Source: Synechococcus sp. KORDI-100
GTDB taxonomy: Bacteria > Cyanobacteriota > Cyanobacteriia > PCC-6307 > Cyanobiaceae
Direction: 5' to 3'
DNA: 64,000 nt
NCBI RefSeq assembly: GCF_000737535.1
Contig: NZ_CP006269.1
Coordinates: forward strand, 558,001 to 622,000
Part shown: positions 8,938 through 18,006 of the stretch, in pieces
How positions within the stretch are numbered: position 1 is the stretch's first letter
Layout: every line of letters starts with the position of its first letter
Notes under the pieces: generated by a model
Seen by the model: only the letters and a program-made list of their open reading frames with translations
Databases searched by the model: none
What the model was told of the DNA's origin: nothing
Translations under genes and position numbers: made by a program

Positions 8938-9657
8938 TCAGGTGGATTCCGCTGACAGTTCCGCGCCATCTCCCGGGACATTCAGCCATCGACGCAACCA
9001 ACCTGTGAGCCAGATGAAGGGCAGGGTGTCAGCCAAGGCGGCCAGCACTTTGAACAGATAGCCGCTGGCGATGAAGCTGGCCAGCTGCGGAAGCACAGGA
9101 TCGTCGACTCGCACCGGCAGCACGTGGGCCCCGTAATGGCTGATCAGCACGACGGCGCTGGTGTCCACGAGCTGACTCACCAGCGTGGAGCCGTTGTTGC
9201 GCAGCCAGAGAGCCTCGCCGTTTGTGAGTGCTTTCCAGAAGTGGAACAGCCGCACATCGACGAACTGGGCGGTGAGATACGCCACCATTGAGGCTCCAAT
9301 CGATCCGAAGCTCAGAGCTTGAATCGTGCGGAAGGTGGTCTCTGAGCTCCCCGGCATGGCCGGCAGCAGTCCCCCTAACCACAGGATCAGAAACACCCAA
9401 CCATTGAGAAGAAGACCCACCCACACCAGTTGATTGGCTTTCTGTTCACCCCAGAGCTCACTGATCAGATCGGTGCACAAGAAGGTGATCGGATACGGGA
9501 GAGCTCCAACAGCGACAACGATCGGCCAACTTCCGATCGTCCCCAATTGCAGAAAGCGTGTCAGGCCAAGGATGTTGAGCATCCCCAGGGTGCCGAGAAA
9601 CAGGCCGGCAAGCACCAGGAACACTCCATCGCGCCGGGCCTGGAGGCTGCTGCTCAT
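8938..9657 (-). CDS. queuosine precursor transporter-like (DUF165/YhhQ family)
   Basis: 239 residues from the ATG at 9657; a TTG at 9684 would add nine residues. It has about six hydrophobic helices. Family motifs include GALPYPITFLCTDLISELWGEQKA near residue 60 and the conserved WLRNNGSTLVSQLVDT segment near residue 160. The DUF165/VUT family includes E. coli YhhQ, which imports preQ0/preQ1 for queuosine in tRNA. Substrate in cyanobacteria is inferred from the family only; no queuosine or riboswitch gene is next to it. It is an inner-membrane protein. Confidence 0.8.
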   Translation of the reverse strand: MSSSLQARRDGVFLVLAGLFLGTLGMLNILGLTRFLQLGTIGSWPIVVAVGALPYPITFLCTDLISELWGEQKANQLVWVGLLLNGWVFLILWLGGLLPAMPGSSETTFRTIQALSFGSIGASMVAYLTAQFVDVRLFHFWKALTNGEALWLRNNGSTLVSQLVDTSAVVLISHYGAHVLPVRVDDPVLPQLASFIASGYLFKVLAALADTLPFIWLTGWLRRWLNVPGDGAELSAEST

Positions 9658-9797
9658 GGCTGTGTCACATCCAGGCTGGTTCAAGCCTGGCCAAGCGACG
9701 ACGGACTGTCATCACCATGGGCTGTTGCGCCACTTCCGAAACAAATGTCCCCTGCAAGGTCAAAACATGAAATCAAAATCCAAGAGCCGCCTATGCC

Positions 9798-9911
9798 ATG
9801 CTCCGCTCACCACGCCAGCTTCCGCAGGGCTCTTCGTTTCACATCACGCTGAGGTGCAACAGCCGTCAGTCTTTGATTGCGAAAGGATTGAGCCGAAATG
9901 TGCTGTTGGTA
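9798..9911 (+). pseudogene. N-terminal remnant of a REP-associated tyrosine transposase (Y1_Tnp)
   Basis: About 38 codons in frame with, and directly ahead of, the mpg coding region. The peptide reads [20 protein letters not shown] followed by [20 protein letters not shown]. This matches my memory of the start of single-strand-specific IS200-like/REP-associated transposases ([24 protein letters not shown]). The rest of the transposase, including the HxH (NHVH) and catalytic Tyr, is absent; sequence passes straight into the glycosylase. It looks like a decayed transposase whose 5' end now abuts mpg. Assignment is from memory of the family. Confidence 0.5.
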
Positions 9912-10538
9912 GTGCTCGCCAAGGATTTCTCCGCTTTACCCAAATCCTTCTTCTGCCGTCCTGCAGAGGTGGTGGGACCAGACTTGGTGGGCTGCAGGTT
10001 GGTGAAACGTCAGGGCGATGGACGCCTGCTCTGGGGCGTGATTGTGGAAACGGAGGCGTATTCCCAGGACGAACCCGCCTGCCACGGTTACCGGCGCCGC
10101 TCACCGCAGAACGAAACCCTGTTCGGTGAACCAGGGCGCTTTTATGTGTATGTGAGCTATGGCATCCACCACTGCGTGAATGTGGTGACCGATCGAGAAA
10201 ACTGGGCCAATGGTGTGTTGCTCAGAGCAGTCGCCCTGCCTGAGGAACCGGAAAGGATCGCAGCAGGGCCTGGTTTGCTGGCGCGTCGTTTTGGTTTGGA
10301 CCGACAACATGACACTCTCGCCGTTACTGGTGAGAATGATGTGTGGCTGGCTCCTAGGCCGGCGTCCCTCGCCTGCCCCACACTTGTGACCACGACGCGG
10401 ATCGGAATCTCCCAGGGAGAAGAGTTGCCTCTGCGTTGGTATCTCAAGAGCAGCCGCAGTGTCAGCCGGCGCGCCAAAGGTGATCGCAAGCCAACCCCTG
10501 CAGATGCCTTGTGTCCAGCAGATCTTGAAGTGAAATGA
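9912..10538 (+). CDS. mpg: DNA-3-methyladenine glycosylase (AAG/MPG family)
   Basis: 208 residues from a GTG at 9912. Family motifs are clear: a [18 protein letters not shown] start, the catalytic Glu in [17 protein letters not shown], the [30 protein letters not shown] stretch, and AVALPEEP. It excises 3-methyladenine, hypoxanthine and other alkylated purines in base-excision repair. The frame is open further upstream, back to an ATG at 9798, but that part resembles a transposase remnant, so the start is uncertain and a fusion product of 246 residues is possible. Its TGA overlaps the pyrB ATG by 4 bases. Confidence 0.88.
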   Translation: MLAKDFSALPKSFFCRPAEVVGPDLVGCRLVKRQGDGRLLWGVIVETEAYSQDEPACHGYRRRSPQNETLFGEPGRFYVYVSYGIHHCVNVVTDRENWANGVLLRAVALPEEPERIAAGPGLLARRFGLDRQHDTLAVTGENDVWLAPRPASLACPTLVTTTRIGISQGEELPLRWYLKSSRSVSRRAKGDRKPTPADALCPADLEVK

Positions 10539-11584
10539 GCGGCTGGAATCATCGCCATATCCTTGATCTGGCCGCCTTCTCGTGGCAGGACTACGCCGCT
10601 GTGTTGGAGCTGGCGCAGCGTTTCCGCTCTCTTCCCGTCACCGGCGTGCGTCGACTACCTGCCTTGCAGGGACGATTGGTGGCCAACCTGTTCTTTGAGC
10701 CGAGTACACGAACCCGCAGCAGCTTTGAGCTGGCGGCCAAACGTCTGTCCGCGGATGTGCAGAGTTTCTCTCCGTCGAGCAGTTCCCTGAGCAAAGGGGA
10801 GAGTGTGCTCGATACGGCACGCACCTATGTCGCCATGGGGGCCGATGTGCTGGTGGTTCGGCACCGTTCCACAGGGGTGCCGCAGCAACTGGCGGCAGCA
10901 CTCGAGCAGTCCGGAGACCGCACAGTAATCCTCAATGGCGGTGACGGTTTGCACAGTCATCCCAGTCAGGGATTGCTCGATCTCTACACCCTGGCTCGCC
11001 AGTTCGACCCTGCCCAACCCCGACCTGGGGTCCTTGAGGGTAAAAGAATCGTGATTGTTGGAGACATCCTGCATTCGCGGGTGGCGCGTTCCAATCTCTG
11101 GGCCCTAACGGCCTGTGGTGCGGATGTTGTGCTTTGCGGCCCGCCGAGTTTGTTGCCGCAGGCTTTTGAGAGTTTCGTGGATGGGCCTCCACCGGGGCAG
11201 CCTTCCGATCCCATCGAGAAGCGTGGTCGGATCGTGGTGAAGAGACGGCTAGACAAGGCACTTCCCGGGGCGGACGCCGTGATGACCCTGCGCCTGCAGA
11301 AGGAACGCATGAGCCAGCAGCGGCTCACGGATCTCTATCGCTACCACCGCGACTACGGCCTGAGTCGGGACCGTCTGCAGCTCTGTGGCAAGAGCGTGCC
11401 GGTGTTGCACCCCGGCCCTGTGAACCGAGGTGTGGAAATGGCCAGTGATGTGCTCGATGATCCCTCGATCTGCCTTGTGGAAGAGCAGGTCCGCAACGGC
11501 GTCCCAATCAGGATGGCTCTTCTTTATTTGATGGCTGCTGCTGAATCAGCGGCTGAGCCATCGCTGGTGTCCAGTAGTTCCTGA
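10535..11584 (+). CDS. pyrB: aspartate carbamoyltransferase catalytic subunit
   Basis: 349 residues. It has the carbamoyl-phosphate loop [13 protein letters not shown], the domain-swapped SxxK-type segment (SSLSKGES), the [14 protein letters not shown] motif and [10 protein letters not shown] near the C-terminus. It catalyses the first committed step of pyrimidine synthesis, carbamoyl phosphate plus aspartate. Its ATG overlaps the mpg stop, so translation may be coupled. Its last 61 bases lie under the 3' end of the NADH dehydrogenase gene on the other strand. No regulatory pyrI is adjacent. Confidence 0.96.
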   Translation: MSGWNHRHILDLAAFSWQDYAAVLELAQRFRSLPVTGVRRLPALQGRLVANLFFEPSTRTRSSFELAAKRLSADVQSFSPSSSSLSKGESVLDTARTYVAMGADVLVVRHRSTGVPQQLAAALEQSGDRTVILNGGDGLHSHPSQGLLDLYTLARQFDPAQPRPGVLEGKRIVIVGDILHSRVARSNLWALTACGADVVLCGPPSLLPQAFESFVDGPPPGQPSDPIEKRGRIVVKRRLDKALPGADAVMTLRLQKERMSQQRLTDLYRYHRDYGLSRDRLQLCGKSVPVLHPGPVNRGVEMASDVLDDPSICLVEEQVRNGVPIRMALLYLMAAAESAAEPSLVSSSS

Positions 11585-13041
11585 GGTTGCGGATGCCCCG
11601 TGAGTTGATGGGAGTAGTAGTCCATGGCTGCACTCAGAGCGGCATCGGGTGAAGCGATGGATGGTCCTTCTCCGGCCTGCATCGGGAAGTGGGCGTCGGC
11701 GGCGTCAAGGGCGAGATGCTGACTGGGCATGCCGGTCAGCAACATCGAGGCGCGTTGTTGGGTGAACAGCGCAAAGATCCATTTGATCGACAGGGAAATC
11801 CTGTTTTCCCATCCAGGAATCAGCACCAGGTGAACGAACGCCCAGAGCAGCCAGCCGATACCTCCGGCAAACTTCAAGCCCCGCAGATCGGCAATGGCCG
11901 TTGCTCGATCCAGAACCGCCATGCTGCCGAAATCGAAGTAATCGAAGGTTGGGCGTGAACGTTCAGCGACGATGGCGGCGATGTCCTTGCCGATGAAGGT
12001 CCCCGCTTGCTTGGCGGGTGCAGCCATGCCAGGCAGAGGTTTGCCGTTGCTGGTGTGGCTGTAGCTGCTCAGGTCCCCGGCGACGCGAATCTCAGGATGG
12101 TTTGGAATCGAGAAATCCGGTTCCACCACAACACGACCTCCCCGGTCCACCTCGCATCCGGTGGTTTCGCTGAGTTTTGTGCCCAGATGGGAAGCGCGCA
12201 CACCAGCTGTCCAGATCACCGTGGCTGCCTGGATTCGAACGTCTCCATCCGGGGTGCCAACGATCACCTCGCCGGGACGCATGGTCTGCACGCGACCCTT
12301 CGGCAGGAATTCGACGCCGTCGCTCTGCAGGGATTTCAGAGCTGCCTTGGAGAGCATCTCCGGCATGGCCCGCAGCACGCGGTCGCCAGGGTCCACCATC
12401 ACGATTCGAGTCTTGTTCGGATCGAGCTGCTTGAAGGCGTTCTCCATCGCCCAGCGCATGAGCTCCGAGACGGCTCCTGCCATTTCGCAGCCGCTCGGTC
12501 CAGCACCAACGATCACCACCGTCTGAAGAAATTCCCGCGCCTCTGGATCCGGAGTCTGTTCGGCTTGCTCCATCGCCATCAGCAGCCGGCGCCGGATCTC
12601 CTCGGCGTGTTCGAGAATCTTCATCGGCGGAGCGAAGGTCCGCCAGTCCTCATGGCCGAAGAAGGTGCTGCCTGATCCTGTGGCCAGCACGAGGTAGTCG
12701 TAGCTGAGCGCCTTGCCGTTAAAGACGATCTGTTTGCCTTCCGGATTCACCTGGGTCACTTCCCCCAGCAGCACCTGCACGTTGCGTTGAACACCAACCA
12801 GTTCCCGCAGAGGGGTGGCAACATCCCCGCGCGAGACCAAGCCTGTTGAAACCTGATAAAGCAGCGGTTGGAAGAGATTGAAGTTGCGTTTGTCGATCAG
12901 GCTGATGCGGACATTCGCTTTCTTGAGAGCCTTGCAGGCATGAACGCCGGCGAAACCGCCGCCGACGATCACCACGTGGGGGGCACGACGCAGATGCTCT
13001 TCAGGGGGTTCGAGCTCGAGAAAGAAATGGTCGCCGGCCAT
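11524..13041 (-). CDS. type II NAD(P)H dehydrogenase (NDH-2)
   Basis: 505 residues from the ATG at 13041; a TTG five codons upstream is also open. Two Rossmann folds are visible: [13 protein letters not shown] near residue 25 for FAD and [15 protein letters not shown] near residue 180 for NAD(P)H. They are followed by [20 protein letters not shown] and the C-terminal hydrophobic [15 protein letters not shown] membrane-anchoring region typical of cyanobacterial Ndb proteins. It oxidises NAD(P)H and reduces plastoquinone without proton pumping. The 70-residue C-terminal extension after [10 protein letters not shown] is Asp/Ala-rich and poorly conserved. Its 3' end overlaps pyrB by 61 bases. Confidence 0.9.
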   Translation of the reverse strand: MAGDHFFLELEPPEEHLRRAPHVVIVGGGFAGVHACKALKKANVRISLIDKRNFNLFQPLLYQVSTGLVSRGDVATPLRELVGVQRNVQVLLGEVTQVNPEGKQIVFNGKALSYDYLVLATGSGSTFFGHEDWRTFAPPMKILEHAEEIRRRLLMAMEQAEQTPDPEAREFLQTVVIVGAGPSGCEMAGAVSELMRWAMENAFKQLDPNKTRIVMVDPGDRVLRAMPEMLSKAALKSLQSDGVEFLPKGRVQTMRPGEVIVGTPDGDVRIQAATVIWTAGVRASHLGTKLSETTGCEVDRGGRVVVEPDFSIPNHPEIRVAGDLSSYSHTSNGKPLPGMAAPAKQAGTFIGKDIAAIVAERSRPTFDYFDFGSMAVLDRATAIADLRGLKFAGGIGWLLWAFVHLVLIPGWENRISLSIKWIFALFTQQRASMLLTGMPSQHLALDAADAHFPMQAGEGPSIASPDAALSAAMDYYSHQLTGHPQPQELLDTSDGSAADSAAAIK

Positions 13042-13123
13042 GGCGCGTCCAATCAACGCAGTGTCTCAACAGGCTATGAATCACATTCCGATTTGTCTGT
13101 GTCCGGTGACGTTCAGAACGTGA

Positions 13124-13465
13124 TCAAATCAGCTTGAAGGCCTCAAGGAAGAGCCCGTAAAGAAAGCCGATTCTGCTCAGGTCCAGCAGATGAAGAACGA
13201 CAGGAACAGGCCCCCGTTTGGTCCAGCTTCGTCGCACGCGCACAGTGAGCTCGCAGCCCATCACCACAATCAGCGCTACAACCGGATCCATCTGCCCGAG
13301 AACGCCGGCAACGGATGTGATCACGCTTCCAATCAGAAAGCCGATCAGCAGGGCGATCAGTTGCAAGGAAAGTTTTCGCCAGGGATTGGTGATCCAGCGC
13401 TCAAGCCTGGAATTCGCTTCTCCGACGTTGGTTTGAAGACGCGTGGATTGAAGTCGGATCACCAT
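13124..13465 (-). CDS. Ycf20-like (DUF565) membrane protein
   Basis: 113 residues from ATG 13465 (a TTG directly upstream is also open). It has two hydrophobic stretches (LSLQLIALLIGFLIGSVITS, then DPVVALIVVMGCELTV), a basic loop RRSWTKR, and the conserved ending LSRIGFLYGLFLEAFKLI, all typical of Ycf20. In algae Ycf20 relatives influence non-photochemical quenching; in cyanobacteria the role is not fixed. It is followed on the same strand by the NDH-2 gene, with a gap of about 80 bases. Confidence 0.8.
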   Translation of the reverse strand: MVIRLQSTRLQTNVGEANSRLERWITNPWRKLSLQLIALLIGFLIGSVITSVAGVLGQMDPVVALIVVMGCELTVRVRRSWTKRGPVPVVLHLLDLSRIGFLYGLFLEAFKLI

Positions 13466-13603
13466 CAATCAGCGTCTTTTGATGGGAAAGAGGCAGGGAA
13501 GCTTTTCGGTGATCCCCATCACCCGGCCGTGCCCTGCCGAACCATGTTTACACCAGACTTGGTGGTTATGCAGGTTAGAAACCCTACAGATGGGGGATGC
13601 CAA

Positions 13604-13629
13604 TAAAAAAGCCCGGGATGATCCCGAGC
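13604..13629 (-). terminator. Rho-independent terminator
   Basis: Read on the minus strand, GCTCGGGAT pairs with ATCCCGGGC around a very short turn and is followed by six T's. It lies about 65 bases beyond the stop of the small gene at 13695-13895 and would terminate it before the Ycf20 gene. Confidence 0.8.
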
Positions 13630-13694
13630 CGGATGATGGGGACTGGCGAAGCAAAGCCTGCCTTGATTGGTTTGGCAACCCGCCCCGGGGGCAC

Positions 13695-13895
13695 TCAGCT
13701 CGATTCCGCTTTCGCCTTTCGGGACGACTTGCCCTCCAGGAGTTCCAGGAGGGCTTCCATCTGAGCCATCACGCCCCGAACTTCCCCAGCCTCGGGAAGG
13801 AGTCCGTCTTCCATGACGCCCTGGTGCATTTCACGCAGCTCCTGGCGGATGTAGCGCAGGTGGCTGACGACCTGCTCACGCTTCGACTGCGACAT
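13695..13895 (-). CDS. 66-residue helical protein, unknown function
   Basis: A highly charged small soluble protein. The first 30 residues (MSQSKREQVVSHLRYIRQEL) and residues 40-58 (GVMAQMEALLELLEGKS) look like two amphipathic helices joined by a Gly/Pro linker, possibly a helical hairpin. The C-terminus is KSSRKAKAESS. It starts at an ATG with GGGAAC upstream on the minus strand and has its own terminator at 13604-13629. I recall similar proteins in marine Synechococcus but no function. Confidence 0.65.
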   Translation of the reverse strand: MSQSKREQVVSHLRYIRQELREMHQGVMEDGLLPEAGEVRGVMAQMEALLELLEGKSSRKAKAESS

Positions 13896-13938
13896 CGATA
13901 ACAGGGAACTTCACTCTCCCCTTTTACCCCATGATGTG

Positions 13939-14097
13939 TCAGCGCTGCGGTGATTGCGGGATGGTGAGGCCACCGGCCAGGGCCACGAGGGCGAAGGTGA
14001 TCAGTGCAGCAGGTCGTGCCAAGACACTGAGCAGCACGACACCGGCAAGCATGACAAGCAAGGAGAGCCGTCTCCGAATCGGGGATCGAAATGTCAT
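13939..14097 (-). CDS. 52-residue membrane peptide, unknown function
   Basis: Short gene from ATG 14097 to TGA 13939. The peptide starts MTFRSPIRRRLSLL, with four Arg before a hydrophobic segment (LLVMLAGVVLLSVLA), a short turn, and a second hydrophobic segment (ALITFALVALAGGLTI), ending QSPQR. Positive-inside charge and two helices suggest a helical hairpin in the membrane. It lies between tRNA-Ala and the 66-residue gene, all on the minus strand. Support is composition and topology only. Confidence 0.5.
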   Translation of the reverse strand: MTFRSPIRRRLSLLVMLAGVVLLSVLARPAALITFALVALAGGLTIPQSPQR

Positions 14098-14121
14098 CTC
14101 CCGACCCGTTATCGATCGAGA

Positions 14122-14194
14122 TGGAGAATAGGGGAGTCGAACCCCTGACCTCTGCGGTGCGATCGCAGCGCTCTACCAGCTGAGCTAATTCCCC
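14122..14194 (-). tRNA. tRNA-Ala (anticodon CGC)
   Basis: A 73-base cloverleaf on the minus strand. Acceptor GGGGAAT pairs with ATTCTCC (one G-T pair), with discriminator A. The D-arm is AGCTCAGCTGGTAGAGC, anticodon stem CTGCG/CGCAG with loop ATCGCAC gives anticodon CGC, and the T-arm contains GGTTCGACTCC. CCA is not encoded. Confidence 0.95.
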
Positions 14195-14251
14195 TTGCCG
14201 GAAAACTAGCTGTCAGCGCCGCAGCGAGAATGGAGAGATTGGTTCCCGCTG

Positions 14252-14491
14252 ATGCAGACCAGCTCCCATCCATCGTCCGGTTCCAGCGATCCGATCACGC
14301 CCGAACGCCTGGCGGCTTTCGACGAAGACTCCATGGCTGAATTGGCCCGACGTCTTGATGACGACGACTACCCAACGCCGTTCGCCGGACTGTCTGACTG
14401 GCATCTGCTCAGAGCACTTGCCATTCATCGCCCCGAGCTGACCAGGCCCTACCTGCACCTTGTTGATCAGGAACCGTTTGATGAGGACTGA
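14252..14491 (+). CDS. DUF2555 family protein
   Basis: 79 residues, acidic. The core FDEDSMAELARRLDDDDYPTPFAGLSDWHLLRALAIHRPEL matches DUF2555, a cyanobacterium-specific family. The 3' end overlaps the proposed coaBC start (14481) by 11 bases in another frame, so the two genes are likely one transcript with coupled translation. No function is established for the family; the short Asp-rich stretch and hydrophobic Trp-Leu motif suggest a binding partner rather than an enzyme. Confidence 0.85.
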   Translation: MQTSSHPSSGSSDPITPERLAAFDEDSMAELARRLDDDDYPTPFAGLSDWHLLRALAIHRPELTRPYLHLVDQEPFDED

Positions 14492-15758
14492 TGACGGCGC
14501 TCTGAGGGGACGTCGCATTCTTGTGGCGGCCAGTGGCAGCATCGCTGCGGTCAAGACTCCCCTGCTGGTGAGCGGTCTGGTGCAAGCCGGTGCCGAGGTG
14601 CGCTGTCTTCTCACCCCGAGTGCCGAACACCTGGTGAGTCCTGTGGCGATGGCCACCCTCAGCCGACATCGCTGTTACCGGGACCAGGATCAATGGGACC
14701 CCGGCCGTTCCCGCCCGCTTCACATCGAACTCGCTGAATGGGCGGAGTTGATGGTGGTGGCACCTTTGAGTGCCACCACCCTTGGCCGCTGGTCGCTGGG
14801 TCTCGCGGATGGTCTGCTGGCCAGCACCCTGCTGGCCTGTGAACGGCCGGTGCTGGCAGCCGCCGCCATGAACACGGCGATGTGGAAGCACCCTGCCGTG
14901 CAGGCCAACTGGCAATCGATCCAACGGTTGCCGGGTGTCATCCCTCTCTCGCCGACGGCTGGACTGCTGGCCTGTGACAGACATGGCGATGGGCGTATGG
15001 CTGATCCGATTCAGATCGAACTCGCTGCCGCTGTCCTGTTCAGTCGTCACGAGGGTGAACTCAGCATCGATCGCAGCTGGTTGGGCCGCCGCCTGCTGGT
15101 CAGCGCCGGATCGACCCTTGAATCGATCGATCAAGCGCGCCTGATCAGCAATCGCAGCAGCGGGCGCATGGGTGTGCTGTTGGCCCAGGTCGCCCGGGTG
15201 CGCGGCGCCGAGGTTGAACTGATTCATGGACCTCTGCAGGTTCCTCAGGCCTGGCTGGAGGGTCTCGACTGTGAGTCTGTGGAATCGGCTGATCAGATGC
15301 AGCAGGCCCTTCACCGCAGGCAGGAGCAGGCGTCAGCCCTTGCCATGGTGGCGGCGGTGGCTGATCTCAGACGCTCAGGAGGAGGACTCCTGTCAAAACC
15401 GCCCAAGTCGGACCTGCCCCAGCTTCTGGAGCAAGGCTGGGAACCGGTGCCTGATCTCCTCGAGGGTCTGGTGAATCGCAGGCCTCCAGGACAGCGGATT
15501 CTCGGTTTTGCCGCACTGACGGGATCCGACGAGGAGTTGTTGCTGCGTGGAGGCGAGAAGCGTCTTCGCAAGGGATGCGATCTGCTGATGGTCAATCCGA
15601 TTGACCGCGTTGGAGAGGGTTTTGGTGAGGACAACGCCAGTGGTTGGCTCCTGGGTGATGGACTCCAGCAACGCGTGCCGCTGACGTCGAAATTGGCGTT
15701 GGCCCACGATCTCCTCGACGCCCTCGCAGAAGGTCTGGCAACGCCAACCAGTTGTTGA
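14481..15758 (+). CDS. coaBC: phosphopantothenoylcysteine decarboxylase / phosphopantothenate-cysteine ligase
   Basis: 425 residues from the ATG at 14481 (an earlier start at 14460 lies inside DUF2555). The N-terminal flavin-dependent decarboxylase part has ILVAASGSIAAVK, the PLHIELAEWAELMVVAPLSATT segment with the catalytic His, and AAAMNTAMW (the AMNxxMW-type motif). A cysteine-containing flap (GLLACDRHGDGRM) follows. The C-terminal ligase half has LLVSAGSTLESIDQARLISNRSSGRMG and a NPIDRVGEGFG segment. The protein makes 4'-phosphopantetheine in coenzyme A synthesis. It is probably co-transcribed with the DUF2555 gene. Confidence 0.93.
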   Translation: MRTDDGALRGRRILVAASGSIAAVKTPLLVSGLVQAGAEVRCLLTPSAEHLVSPVAMATLSRHRCYRDQDQWDPGRSRPLHIELAEWAELMVVAPLSATTLGRWSLGLADGLLASTLLACERPVLAAAAMNTAMWKHPAVQANWQSIQRLPGVIPLSPTAGLLACDRHGDGRMADPIQIELAAAVLFSRHEGELSIDRSWLGRRLLVSAGSTLESIDQARLISNRSSGRMGVLLAQVARVRGAEVELIHGPLQVPQAWLEGLDCESVESADQMQQALHRRQEQASALAMVAAVADLRRSGGGLLSKPPKSDLPQLLEQGWEPVPDLLEGLVNRRPPGQRILGFAALTGSDEELLLRGGEKRLRKGCDLLMVNPIDRVGEGFGEDNASGWLLGDGLQQRVPLTSKLALAHDLLDALAEGLATPTSC

Positions 15759-15855
15759 GAGCTGCAAAAGGCCAGCCGTGGAGACGGTTTAGCAGCTGTA
15801 GGATCCCACCTGGATCGGCACGATCGCCCTCAACAGCCTTCTGGCTCCTTAACTC

Positions 15856-16686
15856 ATGCGCATTCGCTCTCTGCTGGCCGCTGTGCTGGCTCTCTGCCTC
15901 GCTTTCGTTACCACCGCTTGCAGCGGCGACAGTGAAGCTGTTCAGCGTGCCGGGTCGAATGTGACCTACGACGACATTCGCAACACCGGCAAGGCCAATG
16001 ATTGCCCCACCATCGCTGACTCGGCACGGGGCTCCATTCCTCTCACCGTGGGTGGTCAGTACGAGCTGCGCGACCTCTGCATGCATCCGCTTCAGGTGTA
16101 CGCCAAGGAGGAACCCACCAATCGCCGCCAGGTCGCAGAGTTCGTTGAAGGCAAGATCCTGACGCGTTTCACCTCAAGCCTCGACGAGGTCTATGGCGAC
16201 CTGACGGTGACCGAAGAAGGTCTCCAGTTCAAGGAGAAGGGCGGTATCGACTTCCAGCCCATCACCGTTCTGGTGCCTGGTGGTGAGGAATTCCCCTTCA
16301 CCTTCTCAAGCAAATCGCTGGATGCCACGGCCGAGGGTGCTGCCATCACAACCAGTACCGATTTCGAAGGCAAGTACCGCACTCCGAGCTACCGCACCAG
16401 CAATTTCATCGACCCGAAGGGCCGCGCCCTCACCACAGGCGTTCAGTACGCCCAGGGCCTGGTGGCACTGGGCGGTGATGACGAGCAGCTCGAGAAGGAC
16501 AACAACAAGCGCTACATCGACGGTGTCGGCACCATGAGCCTGTCGATCACGAAGGTCGATCCGGAGACCGGTGAGTTCGCTGGCGTCTTCAGCGCTATCC
16601 AGCCCTCTGACTCCGACATGGGTGGCCGGGAAGTGGTCGACATCAAAATCAGCGGCGAGCTCTACGGACGTCTTGAAACCCTCTGA
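15856..16686 (+). CDS. psbO: photosystem II manganese-stabilising protein PsbO
   Basis: 276 residues. A signal peptide with a lipoprotein-like end (MRIRSLLAAVLALCLAFVTTACSG) targets it to the thylakoid lumen. The mature part begins with the YDDIRNTGKANDCPTI region, where two Cys (here in NDCPTI and LRDLCMHP) normally form the conserved disulfide. GGEEFPFTFSSKSLDATA and the GRALTTGVQYAQGLVALGG stretch are hallmark PsbO segments. It shields and stabilises the Mn4CaO5 cluster. It is monocistronic, ending at a strong terminator (16714-16737). Confidence 0.98.
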   Translation: MRIRSLLAAVLALCLAFVTTACSGDSEAVQRAGSNVTYDDIRNTGKANDCPTIADSARGSIPLTVGGQYELRDLCMHPLQVYAKEEPTNRRQVAEFVEGKILTRFTSSLDEVYGDLTVTEEGLQFKEKGGIDFQPITVLVPGGEEFPFTFSSKSLDATAEGAAITTSTDFEGKYRTPSYRTSNFIDPKGRALTTGVQYAQGLVALGGDDEQLEKDNNKRYIDGVGTMSLSITKVDPETGEFAGVFSAIQPSDSDMGGREVVDIKISGELYGRLETL

Positions 16687-16713
16687 CGGCTGCAGCCTGC
16701 CTCAACCCGATCC

Positions 16714-16737
16714 AGGGGCCTGCGGGCCCCTTTTTTT
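16714..16737 (+). terminator. Rho-independent terminator of psbO
   Basis: AGGGGCC pairs with GGGCCCCT around a TGC loop and is followed by seven T's, 28 bases after the psbO stop codon. Confidence 0.92.
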
Positions 16738-16787
16738 GTGCTCGATTACTTCATCTGGGAGAATCTCGCCCCAACGATCCCCACGCC

Positions 16788-17960
16788 ATGACCGTCAGCG
16801 CTACTCCGTCCACGCAGGACTCAGGCGTGATCGCTCCGTACGGAGGCACTCTTGTGGATCTGATGGTGTCTCCATCGGAACGCGAGGCGGTCAAATCGAG
16901 CGCCACCACGACCCTTGAATGTTCCGACCGCAACGCCTGTGACGTCGAGCTGCTCGTGATTGGCGGCTTCTCGCCGCTGCGCGGCTTCATGCATCAGGAG
17001 GATTACGACGCCGTCGTTGCTGGGCATCGCACGGCGGCCGGTCAGCTGTTCGGTCTGCCGATCGTGATGGACACCGATCGAGAGGATGTGTCGGTTGGCG
17101 ATCGGATTCTGCTCACCTACAAGGGCCAGGATCTGGCTGTCCTCGACGTTGAGGACAAGTGGGAACCGAACAAGGTGCTGGAAGCCAAGGGCTGCTACGG
17201 CACCACATCGCTGGAACACCCCGCGGTGCGCATGATCTCAATGGAGCGAAAGCGCTTCTACCTGGGCGGCAGTCTCCAGGGCCTGGAGCTCCCTGAGCGG
17301 GTGTTCCCATGCAAAACCCCTGCTGAGGTGCGCGCAGGTCTCCCTGCCGGTGAGGATGTCGTGGCGTTCCAGTGCCGTAACCCGATTCATCGGGCGCACT
17401 ACGAGCTGTTCACCCGGGCATTGCATGCCCAGAACGTGAGCGAGAACGCTGTGGTTCTCGTCCATCCAACCTGCGGACCGACCCAGCAGGACGACATTCC
17501 CGGATCCGTTCGCTTCCAGACCTATGAGCGTCTGGCTGGCGAGGTCAACAACGATCGGATTCGCTGGGCTTACCTGCCATATGCCATGCACATGGCAGGT
17601 CCCCGTGAGGCCCTGCAGCACATGATCATTCGCCGGAACTACGGCTGCACCCACTTCATCATCGGCCGGGACATGGCCGGCTGTAAGTCATCTCTCAGCG
17701 GCGACGACTTCTACGGTCCCTACGACGCTCAGAACTTCGCCAAGGAGTGCGCTCCGGAGCTCACGATGGAGACCGTGCCGTCACTCAATCTCGTCTACAC
17801 GGAAGAGGAGGGTTACGTCACGGCGGAACATGCCGAGGCTCGTGGGTTGCATGTGAAGAAACTCAGCGGCACTCAATTCCGCAAAATGCTGCGCAACGGG
17901 GAGGAGATTCCTGAATGGTTCGCCTTCCGAAGCGTTGTGGATGTCCTTCGTTCCGCATGA
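16788..17960 (+). CDS. sat: sulfate adenylyltransferase (ATP sulfurylase)
   Basis: 390 residues, the homo-oligomeric single-domain type. Active-site motifs are intact: FQCRNPIHRAHYELF with the QxNPxHxxH pattern, VLVHPTCGPTQQDDIP, and HFIIGRDMAGCK. It activates sulfate to APS as the first step of assimilatory sulfate reduction. A conserved ending HVKKLSGTQFRKML supports completeness. It stands alone between psbO and ftsH, with no cysN/cysD or APS kinase nearby. Confidence 0.97.
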   Translation: MTVSATPSTQDSGVIAPYGGTLVDLMVSPSEREAVKSSATTTLECSDRNACDVELLVIGGFSPLRGFMHQEDYDAVVAGHRTAAGQLFGLPIVMDTDREDVSVGDRILLTYKGQDLAVLDVEDKWEPNKVLEAKGCYGTTSLEHPAVRMISMERKRFYLGGSLQGLELPERVFPCKTPAEVRAGLPAGEDVVAFQCRNPIHRAHYELFTRALHAQNVSENAVVLVHPTCGPTQQDDIPGSVRFQTYERLAGEVNNDRIRWAYLPYAMHMAGPREALQHMIIRRNYGCTHFIIGRDMAGCKSSLSGDDFYGPYDAQNFAKECAPELTMETVPSLNLVYTEEEGYVTAEHAEARGLHVKKLSGTQFRKMLRNGEEIPEWFAFRSVVDVLRSA

Positions 17961-18006
17961 TCTCTCAGGAGAGCATTAACATTCCTTCACTTCTGACGGG
18001 ATTGCC

